From contig DATMGU010000114.1 of assembly GCA_035555315.1 (NCBI GenBank), forward strand, positions 1 to 64,000: a DNA stretch of 64,000 nucleotides, written 5' to 3'. Position 1 is the first letter of the stretch. Each line of letters opens with the position of its first letter. The stretch is from DATMGU01 sp035555315 (lineage in GTDB: Bacteria; Pseudomonadota; Alphaproteobacteria; ATCC43930; CGMCC-115725). Below the pieces are notes generated by a model. The model made no database searches and was not told the DNA's origin. It worked only from the letters and a program-made list of their open reading frames with translations. Of the stretch, positions 36,425 to 43,578 are shown piece by piece. The translations under genes were made by a program, and so were the position numbers.

Positions 36425-37987
36425 TCAAGAATGGCCCTTCAGGTAGAATTTGCCGGGTGCTCGGCTGGCCGTGATGCGTTGGTCGATCATCGTCTCGATC
36501 GCCCGGAAAATGCGCGGCACGAACCGCTTCTTGTAGGGATAGAGCACCGGATCGTCGAGATCGTGCACGATCATGCCGGTCTCGATCTCGAAGACCAGCA
36601 ACTCACCTTCCGGAGTGATCGCGCAGTCGAGGCCAAACCAGTCGAGGCCGACCCGCCGCCCGATCGCCTCGAGGGCCGCCATCACGGTTGGACCCACAAA
36701 GCTCGGCATGTCTTCGAGGAAACGCGCCTCTTCCTCGCGCATCCATGCGTGGTGCGGCATGCCCGAATTATAGTACCAGACCCGCCAGTCGGTATGGATG
36801 GCGAAGTGGTAGGGCATCGGTTGGCCATCCACGAAGACGACGCGCAGCTTGCGAAACAGCCCGTCCGCCGACGCATAATCGATATAGGGCGCCGCGGCGA
36901 CCTCGGCATCGACGACGCTCGCCAGCCAGGCGTCGAGGTCGGTTGGCGTGTCGATCCGCGCCAGATCGCGGCCAGCATGGGAATCGCGCGGCCGGATGAT
37001 GAACGGATAAGTCAGCCGTTGATCGGCCAGCGTCGCCGCGCGCGCACTCGGCGCCAGGGCGTCGCGCCCCAGGCGGGCAGTATGCGGCACCAGGCAATCG
37101 GGGATGCCGGCCAATAGATCGGGGACGCGGTCGCGCGACAGCCGGGCGATCAGCGCCGGCTGGTTGAACGAGGCACAGCCGAGATGGGCGACGATCCCTT
37201 CGGCCGCGGCCAGGGCCGGGGCGACTTCATCGCATTCGGCGATGGCGGTGAATACCGCGTCGAAGGGCGGCAGGGTCGGCGGCAGCCATGCCTTCGGATC
37301 CGATGCCCCGGTCGCGGGCGGCGTCAACCATAGGGTCGACAAATCCGTATCGGCCGGGTCCAGCAGAAACTCCAACGGCATATTCGCCTGCCAATCGCCG
37401 GGGACGGCCAGGATCAGCAACCGGCGCTTGGCGACGCCGCTGGCGGGCCGCGTGAACACCGGTTGCTCGGCGATGGCATCTTTGAGGTGCCGGAGGGCCG
37501 ACGGGCGGTCCCCCAGGATCTGGCAGACCTCGTTAAGCGCCCGCCGCGCCTCGAACGCATCCGACGGAACCGCCAGCGCCTGCTCGAAGGCCGATCTTGC
37601 GCCGGCGATATCGTCCAGTGCGCGCAGCGCCACGCCCAAACCCAGCGCCGCACCCGGTAGGGCAGGATCCTCGGCCAAGGCATCGTGCAGATGGTGGACG
37701 GTCGATGCGTGACGATTGAGAGCGGCCTCCAATACCGCCAGATTGGCGCGGGTACGCGGGGCCGGACGGTGCATTTTGATGAAATCGTCGAGACCGGCCG
37801 CCGCGGCTTCGGTAAGGCCCATGCCGTGAAGGGTGATCGCCAGGGCATTGGCGGATATTTCATCCGTCGGATCGGCGGCGACCGCCTGACGAAATGCTTC
37901 AGCGGCCTCAACTGTTCTGCCAAGCGCCGTCAGCGTTTCGCCGGATCGGCGAAGCAATCCGGCGGCGTCTCTATCCTGCAGCGTCAT
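36425..37987 (-). CDS. TPR/ATP-grasp fusion protein A
   Basis: A 520-residue cytoplasmic protein of unknown function. Residues about 1-180 are TPR-like helical pairs (AEAFRQAVAADPTDEISANA, ARSAFEQALAVPSDAFEARR). Residues about 188-320 form a pre-ATP-grasp-type domain starting RRLLILAVPGDWQANMPLEF. Residues about 326-510 look like an ATP-grasp ligase domain: YPFIIRPRDSHAGRDLARI (nucleotide loop), GLFRKLRVVFVDGQPMPYHF, and metal-site region GLDCAITPEGELLVFEIE. The paralogue at 51343 has FEANATM where this has FEIETGM, so a usual Asn metal ligand appears as Glu. ATG 37987 has GGGGAA 8 nt upstream and is preferred over a TTG at 38029. ATP-dependent ligation is inferred; the substrate is unknown. 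Confidence 0.7.
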   Translation of the reverse strand: MTLQDRDAAGLLRRSGETLTALGRTVEAAEAFRQAVAADPTDEISANALAITLHGMGLTEAAAAGLDDFIKMHRPAPRTRANLAVLEAALNRHASTVHHLHDALAEDPALPGAALGLGVALRALDDIAGARSAFEQALAVPSDAFEARRALNEVCQILGDRPSALRHLKDAIAEQPVFTRPASGVAKRRLLILAVPGDWQANMPLEFLLDPADTDLSTLWLTPPATGASDPKAWLPPTLPPFDAVFTAIAECDEVAPALAAAEGIVAHLGCASFNQPALIARLSRDRVPDLLAGIPDCLVPHTARLGRDALAPSARAATLADQRLTYPFIIRPRDSHAGRDLARIDTPTDLDAWLASVVDAEVAAAPYIDYASADGLFRKLRVVFVDGQPMPYHFAIHTDWRVWYYNSGMPHHAWMREEEARFLEDMPSFVGPTVMAALEAIGRRVGLDWFGLDCAITPEGELLVFEIETGMIVHDLDDPVLYPYKKRFVPRIFRAIETMIDQRITASRAPGKFYLKGHS

Positions 37988-38158
37988 ACGTGTTTCCCCA
38001 CCTTCACGAACCCTTGACCCTAACAGCAAGATCTCAACACGAGATTGACGAGAGCGACCGACTTGGCAGCGGGGCCGTTGGTTGGGGATGACGGCGTTAA
38101 CTCCGTCTCAACCCTGTTCCAGCGATAATGGCGCACCGATTTGGGAAACAGTGTCTCC

Positions 38159-39196
38159 ATGGATCTTTCCACCCGTTCGACTTCATCTGGCTCCGCCCAA
38201 CCGATCAAGGGCGCCGATAGCGCCGTGGTGCAGGACATCAGGAAGGCGAGCGCCGCGACGCATGTGGATTTCGGCTATCTGATGGCGCAGGCGGCGCAAG
38301 AGAGCGGTTTCGATCCGCAGGCGAAAGCGTCGTCGAGTTCGGCGACGGGCCTGTTTCAGTTTATCGATTCCACCTGGTTGACGATGGTGCGCAAGCACGG
38401 CGCCGATCACGGTATCGGCCATCTGGCCGATCAGATCGATACCTCGTCATCCGGCTCTCCGGTGGTGCATGATCCGGTCGTCAAGCAACAGATCCTGAAC
38501 CTGCGGACCGACCCAAAAATCAGCTCGGTGATCGCCGCCGAATTCGCCAAGGACAACAGCGCCGCCTTGGAATCTGCGCTGGGACGCAAAGCGTCCGGCA
38601 CCGATCTCTATATGGCGCATTTCCTGGGTGCCGGCGGTGCGTCGGATTTTCTCAGTGCGATGAAGGCCAATAGTTCGACCAAGGCCGCGGACATCCTGCC
38701 GGGAGCGGCCGCGGCCAATCCCTCGGTGTTTTACGACCAGGCGACGGGTGCCGCGAAAAGCGTCGCCGACATCTATCAACGTTTCGCCGCCAAGATCGGC
38801 AAGGCCGCTCAGTCGTTCACCTCGACCGGCGACGCGTCGGACATGGGGTCGACCGGCGCCGATACCACCGCGTTACGGACCAACTCGCCGACCTTTCTGG
38901 CGCAGTTCAAGGCTGCCCTCGGCATCGGGAATGTCGATGGCGGATCCTTGGGCGGCTGGCAGGTCAGCGCGTTGATGGACCGGATGATCATGACCGCCTT
39001 GCGCGTCACCGGCGATCCGGATGCCGCCCGGCGCTCCGCCGCGACGACATCGGCCTCCACGCCTGCCGCCGCATCCATCCCTGATAGGGTTCCGGCCGCC
39101 GACAGCCAAGCGTCGGCCGGCGAAGTCGCGGCCGCGCCGACGGTCCCGCCCGCCGATCCGTCGGCGAAACCGCGTACCGACCTGCGCGATATCTAA
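38159..39196 (+). CDS. flagellar-type lytic transglycosylase (SLT domain)
   Basis: A 345-residue protein with an SLT-like catalytic segment near the N terminus. Glu52 in AQAAQESGFDPQAKASSSSA is the likely catalytic acid, followed by GLFQFIDSTWLTMVRKHG, and later LGAGGASDFLSAMKA. No Sec signal peptide is visible, consistent with export by the flagellar apparatus as proposed for SltF in Rhodobacter. The C-terminal 70 residues are Pro/Ala-rich. It lies between fliK/flgD and flhB and would supply the peptidoglycan-opening activity missing from the single-domain FlgJ. ATG 38159 is used; an in-frame TTG at 38141 is the alternative. Confidence 0.82.
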   Translation: MDLSTRSTSSGSAQPIKGADSAVVQDIRKASAATHVDFGYLMAQAAQESGFDPQAKASSSSATGLFQFIDSTWLTMVRKHGADHGIGHLADQIDTSSSGSPVVHDPVVKQQILNLRTDPKISSVIAAEFAKDNSAALESALGRKASGTDLYMAHFLGAGGASDFLSAMKANSSTKAADILPGAAAANPSVFYDQATGAAKSVADIYQRFAAKIGKAAQSFTSTGDASDMGSTGADTTALRTNSPTFLAQFKAALGIGNVDGGSLGGWQVSALMDRMIMTALRVTGDPDAARRSAATTSASTPAAASIPDRVPAADSQASAGEVAAAPTVPPADPSAKPRTDLRDI

Positions 39197-39224
39197 GAGA
39201 TCGTTTGAGAACGCGGCCGCAAGC

Positions 39225-40334
39225 TTAACTTGCGCGCTTCGCGGCGGTGTTCACCGGACTGGCCGGCCGTTGCCGGGTGATGCCCATGATCCGGCCGAGG
39301 ATGGTCGCCACCGCTTTGAATTGCGCCTCGGGTATCGGCTCGTCGACTTCCACGGTGGCGTACAAGGCCCGGGCCAGCGGCGGGTCTTCGATGATCGGCA
39401 CGTTATGAGCTTTGGCCACTTCGCGGATTTTCGCCGCGATGTGATCGGCACCCTTGGCCACCACGAACGGCGCGTGCATGCGATCCATATCGTATTTCAG
39501 GGCCACGGCGAAATGCGTCGGGTTGGTGATGATGACCGTCGCGGAAGGTACCGCCGCCAGCATGCGCTTGCGCGCCCGGCTCAGGCGGATTTGCTTGAGC
39601 TTGCCCTTGATGGCGGGGTTGCCTTCCTGATCCTTGTGCTCGTCTTTGATTTCCTGCTTGGTCATCCGCATGCTTTTCATGAACTTCATGCGCTGCCAGA
39701 TGAAATCGATGGCGGCGAGGGCGCAGGCGCCGATCAGGGCGCCGCGGAAAATCCGGCGCAGTAGTTCGACCATCTCGGCGGCCATCGCCGGCGGCTGCAT
39801 GCCGGCCAATTGCTGGAGGCGTCCCAATTCAGGCCTTATCACGGTGATCCAGGCAATAAGCGCCACCATGCTGATCTTGACGGCGCCCTTGGTCATTTCC
39901 ACCAAGCTCGTCGTCGACAGCAGGCGCTTCAGACCACCCAACGGCGAGAGGTGGGAGAAATCCGGTGCGAGCCGGCTGGTCGAAACGGCGAACCGCGTCT
40001 GAATGCCGGTCGCTGCTATCGCGACAACGCAGAACACCGCGAAAGGGAGCGCCAAAACGCCGGCGCCCATCAGCATCGCCTGCAGCAGCACCGCGCGCAC
40101 GCTGGTGGCGTTGATGGGGATCGCTTCCGGATGATCGATGAAGGCGACCAGCCCTTGCGACAACTTGCTGGCATAGCTGGGCCCGAAGGTCGTGACGACA
40201 TAGGCGCTGGCGAGCAGCATGATCGCGACGGTCGTATCGCGCGACATCGGCAGCTGGCCGCGCGTTCGGGCATCCTGCAGCCGCTTGTCTGTCGGTTGTT
40301 CGGTTTTTTGGTCTTGATCGGTATCGCCCGCCAT
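39225..40334 (-). CDS. flhB: flagellar type III export switch protein FlhB
   Basis: A 369-residue inner-membrane export protein that switches specificity from hook to filament substrates. The N terminus EQPTDKRLQDARTRGQLPMS is typical. Four membrane segments lie between residues 35 and 215, with FSHLSPLGGLKRLLSTTSLV between them. The cytoplasmic domain has EHKDQEGNPAIKGKLKQIR and the autocleavage site NPTH at Asn271 (ATVIITNPTHFAVALKY). The C-terminal tail is slightly extended. It converges on the lytic transglycosylase with a 28-nt gap. Confidence 0.96.
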   Translation of the reverse strand: MAGDTDQDQKTEQPTDKRLQDARTRGQLPMSRDTTVAIMLLASAYVVTTFGPSYASKLSQGLVAFIDHPEAIPINATSVRAVLLQAMLMGAGVLALPFAVFCVVAIAATGIQTRFAVSTSRLAPDFSHLSPLGGLKRLLSTTSLVEMTKGAVKISMVALIAWITVIRPELGRLQQLAGMQPPAMAAEMVELLRRIFRGALIGACALAAIDFIWQRMKFMKSMRMTKQEIKDEHKDQEGNPAIKGKLKQIRLSRARKRMLAAVPSATVIITNPTHFAVALKYDMDRMHAPFVVAKGADHIAAKIREVAKAHNVPIIEDPPLARALYATVEVDEPIPEAQFKAVATILGRIMGITRQRPASPVNTAAKRAS

Positions 40335-40399
40335 GGCCGACGATTATTGGCCATCATGATTGATAGACGGTGAACGACAGCCCTCATTCACGTGACCAG

Positions 40400-40897
40400 C
40401 TAACACCGTCTCTTATCGGAACATTTCCTCGCGCATTCGTCTTTCACGGAGCAATAGCTGATTTCCAAAGCAAGATGTTCATCGAGAAAGTCGATGAAGC
40501 GCGCCATCTCCTTTTTGTCCTTTGTCTGATAATCGATCAGCCAAATGATGCGCCCGCTTGCCAGCGCGTCATCGTCGTCAAATTGGTCACCATGATCGTG
40601 ATCCGGGTTCAGCTTGCCATATCGCAATGCTTCATCGGCGTCCTTGACCGGCTTTCGATCAACGAAATAACTGACTGATTTGATGATCGCCGGTCCGGGG
40701 CCGTTGTTTTCGATCGCCAATCCGACCTTTGCCTTTGGATCAGTGTCATCGTCTTGTATGTAAAAATTGACCAGTGGTTTCATGGATAGATTCCCCTGCT
40801 GACGGGCATCTATCCATTGAAGACCAGCGAAGACGACAGCGAACACTGTCACGGTGGCTGAAACAGAGGAGATGATATCACTTGTAGTCATAGCCAT
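40400..40897 (-). CDS. small membrane-anchored unknown protein
   Basis: A 165-residue protein with one N-terminal membrane segment (IISSVSATVTVFAVVFAGLQWI), followed by a soluble domain with KVGLAIENNGPGPAIIKSVS (a pattern in uncharacterised single-span proteins) and an acidic stretch DHDHGDQFDDDD. A Cys/Arg/Lys-rich tail ends KDECARKCSDKRRC. ATG 40897 has AGAGGAA 6 nt upstream. Base composition is visibly lower in GC than in neighbours and codon use is different, suggesting recent acquisition. No function can be assigned. Confidence 0.6.
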   Translation of the reverse strand: MAMTTSDIISSVSATVTVFAVVFAGLQWIDARQQGNLSMKPLVNFYIQDDDTDPKAKVGLAIENNGPGPAIIKSVSYFVDRKPVKDADEALRYGKLNPDHDHGDQFDDDDALASGRIIWLIDYQTKDKKEMARFIDFLDEHLALEISYCSVKDECARKCSDKRRC

Positions 40898-40949
40898 GCG
40901 CATTTCCTCTGCTCGGTGTGCAAAATCTCGTGAGGCAGAGGGCGGAATC

Positions 40950-43517
40950 CTACCGGTTCGCGGTTCCGCGCCTGACCAAGGGTTGTCCCGGTTTCAGCCG
41001 GCCGGTTTCGGCGATCGACTTCAGGGTCAGGCGGCTGGCCGGGAATTTCGCCGTGGCGATGGTGCCGATCCCGACGGCGCTGTACAGCGTCAGCGTACCG
41101 CCATGCATCTCCACCAACCGCTTGGTCAACGGCAGGCCGAGGCCGGTGCCTTCCTGATTGCGGCTGATCGCGTTTCCGGCCTGCCGGAATGGCTCGATCA
41201 CCCGCGGAAGATCATGCGCGGAGATGCCGATCCCGTTATCCGATATCCGCAGCACCAATTCTCCGGCGGTGTTGAGGGTGGCCCATATCTCGACCTGCCC
41301 ATCACTCGTCGGCGCGAACTTGATGGCATTGGACAAGAGATTAAGCGCGATCTGCTTTAGCCGACGTTCATCGGCATGGATCGAATGGATGCGCGGATCG
41401 ATGTCGGCGATCAAGGCGATGCCCACCCGCTTGGCCCGAGTATCCAGCATGCGCATGCTGCTTTGGATCAGGGCGCCGAGGTCGACCGCTTCCTCGGACA
41501 GTTCCATCCGCCCCGCTTCGGCCTTGCTGTAATCGAGGATATCGTTGATCAGCTCCAGCAGGTGCTGCCCGCTATCGCGGATATCACCGGCATAGGCATG
41601 GTAGCGTGGATCGCCAAGCGGCCCGAAAATCTCGGCGCGCATCAGGTCGGCGAACCCGATAATGGCGTTGAGCGGCGTGCGAAGTTCATGGCTCATGGTG
41701 GCGAGGAAATCGGACTTGGCCCGATTGGCCTCCTGGAGTTCGACTTCGTAGACGACTTCCGCGGTGACGTCGCGATACAGCCCAAGATAGGTGCCGTTCG
41801 GCATCGGAACGCCGCGCAACTCGACCCATTTGCCGGTCGGCAGTTGCCGCCGCAGTTGTACCGGCTTGCGATCCAGCACCATCGACCGCCGGGTCGCCAG
41901 CAATTCGTCGATGGTGACGGCACCATAGTCGCTCCGCCTGGCCAAGGCGTTGTAGAACATCTTGCCCGGTTCGCCACTGGCCAGGACCGTATCCCGGTCG
42001 AGATCGAAGAGCTGAAACAGCTGATCATTATGCGCCAGCAATTGCAGGCTCTCATCGATCAATTCGACGCCGTCCGGCATGTTCATCAGGATGGCGTTCA
42101 GCAGCGTATTCTTGCGGGACAACTCGTCTTCGATCCGCTTGCGCTGGGTGATGTCGCGGCCGGTGCCGACCAGGCTGATGGGCGGGCCCTTGCCATCGCG
42201 CAGCACGCGGAACATCAGCTCGCACCAAATGTAATGTCCGTCGCGATGCCGGATCCGCACGTCGATCACCGATCGATCGGTCAAGTCGTGGCGCAGTCGC
42301 GCGATCATCTCCGTCATCGCCGACATATCGTCGGGATGCGTAAGAACGAGCTGGTTGGGGCCGATAAGGTCCGACGCGCGCCAGCCGATTATGTCTTCGA
42401 CCGCGGGGGACACATAATGCCTGACGCCGTAGATGTCGGTCTGAATGATCACATCCGTCGAATGCTGCGCCAGGAGGCGATAGCGCCTCTCGCTTTCACG
42501 CAGTTCCTCTAAGGTCTGGGCGGTTCGGGCTTCCGCGACCGTGCCGCGGCGGACCTGAGCGGTCAGGCGCGAACCCAATACGCCGATCGCGAAGGTGACC
42601 AGAAATACCGCAAGGGCTTGCGTTAACGAGTTGTTCCGCCATTCCGCCAGCACCTCGTTTTCGGCGCGGGAGACGCTCGTGATCAGAGGGTATTCGTCCA
42701 ATCGCGCCGTGCTGACGACGCGGCCAGCATGACTGTTCTTCTCGCCGAGTGGATCGCCTGTGTCTTTATTGTCGACGGCTTGGTCGGCAAAGGAGAGGCC
42801 GTGGATCGCTTCGATCTTCTTCGGAATGGGCGGGTATTGGACAAGCGCTTCATTGTCGGCGGTGAAAAGCCCGATGAGGCTGTTTGGCCCGATATTGAGC
42901 GTTTTGTAAAATCGCTCGAAATAACCGGCTTGGAGCGACGCTAGAACGACCCCGGCGAAACTGCCGTCAGGATGATTGAACCGTCGCGTCAGGGTAATCA
43001 CCCAGTCGCCTACGGCGCGCGATCGAAGGGGGCCTTCCATATAGAGGGCCGCACCCGCGTGTTCGTGGTGATAGCGAAAGTAATCGCGGTCCGCTGTGTT
43101 AGGGGCCGGGCTATCGGCGGATCGCGAATCGACTATCCAAGTGCCGTGCTCATCGATCACCGCGAGGCTGCGAATCTGCCGTGCCGTCCGTTGCTCGATG
43201 ATCAAGAGGCGTTGCAGCTTGGATAGGTCGTCCGGACCATACCCATCGTTTTCCGCTCGCTCGGCCACCGCCGCCAGGATCGAATCAGTGCTTTGGATGG
43301 CACGCGCGGCATGCTCGGCGAGCGACCGAGCCAGATTTCTCGTTACGATATGGGCGTCGCGCAGAGCGACCTGGCGGCTGTGCCAAATCATCCAGCCATT
43401 CAAACCAATCAACGCCACGCAGACGATGACGACGAAAGCTCGTGTCGCCAGCTCAAGCGAAGGCGATGGCCAATTCCGTGGCGTGGGCGGGCGCGTTTGG
43501 ATGATTTTCGCGTCCAT
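40950..43517 (-). CDS. PDC/PAS sensor histidine kinase
   Basis: An 855-residue membrane kinase. A membrane segment (AFVVIVCVALIGLNGWMIW, about 27-46) precedes a periplasmic PDC-like sensor with DRDYFRYHHEHAGAALYMEG and TRRFNHPDGSFAGVVLAS. A second membrane segment (about 300-320) is followed by two or three PAS modules (about 345-580). The kinase core has His610 (SHELRTPLNAIIGFADLM), NLLSNAIKFAP, and GTGLGLPLTKRLVEMHGG. No receiver domain is fused and no response regulator is adjacent. The sensor domain is closely related to that of the hybrid kinase at 28974. A GT-like TPR gene lies 49 nt upstream on the same strand. Confidence 0.9.
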   Translation of the reverse strand: MDAKIIQTRPPTPRNWPSPSLELATRAFVVIVCVALIGLNGWMIWHSRQVALRDAHIVTRNLARSLAEHAARAIQSTDSILAAVAERAENDGYGPDDLSKLQRLLIIEQRTARQIRSLAVIDEHGTWIVDSRSADSPAPNTADRDYFRYHHEHAGAALYMEGPLRSRAVGDWVITLTRRFNHPDGSFAGVVLASLQAGYFERFYKTLNIGPNSLIGLFTADNEALVQYPPIPKKIEAIHGLSFADQAVDNKDTGDPLGEKNSHAGRVVSTARLDEYPLITSVSRAENEVLAEWRNNSLTQALAVFLVTFAIGVLGSRLTAQVRRGTVAEARTAQTLEELRESERRYRLLAQHSTDVIIQTDIYGVRHYVSPAVEDIIGWRASDLIGPNQLVLTHPDDMSAMTEMIARLRHDLTDRSVIDVRIRHRDGHYIWCELMFRVLRDGKGPPISLVGTGRDITQRKRIEDELSRKNTLLNAILMNMPDGVELIDESLQLLAHNDQLFQLFDLDRDTVLASGEPGKMFYNALARRSDYGAVTIDELLATRRSMVLDRKPVQLRRQLPTGKWVELRGVPMPNGTYLGLYRDVTAEVVYEVELQEANRAKSDFLATMSHELRTPLNAIIGFADLMRAEIFGPLGDPRYHAYAGDIRDSGQHLLELINDILDYSKAEAGRMELSEEAVDLGALIQSSMRMLDTRAKRVGIALIADIDPRIHSIHADERRLKQIALNLLSNAIKFAPTSDGQVEIWATLNTAGELVLRISDNGIGISAHDLPRVIEPFRQAGNAISRNQEGTGLGLPLTKRLVEMHGGTLTLYSAVGIGTIATAKFPASRLTLKSIAETGRLKPGQPLVRRGTANR

Positions 43518-43526
43518 TTGGTCAGC

Positions 43527-43578
43527 CCATCTTCATGGTTCGGCCATCTTCATGGTTCGGCTATCTTCACGGTATCGG
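43527..43578. repeat. three tandem 17-18-bp repeats
   Basis: Two exact copies of CCATCTTCATGGTTCGG are followed by a diverged third (CTATCTTCACGGTATCGG). The third copy covers the stop codon and last codons of the TPR-glycosyltransferase gene; the other two lie in the 49-bp gap before the sensor kinase. Copy number changes would alter spacing between the two genes but not either protein. Confidence 0.8.

Noticed and set aside
36401..36456. Transposon terminal repeats near fliK
   Set aside because: The repeated TTTGCCGG sequence fits the regulatory palindrome family seen at four other flagellar loci, with no transposase nearby.
40370..40678. 102-codon plus-strand frame opposite the small membrane protein gene
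   Set aside because: The minus-strand frame has a ribosome site, a membrane segment and ordered motifs; the plus frame has none.
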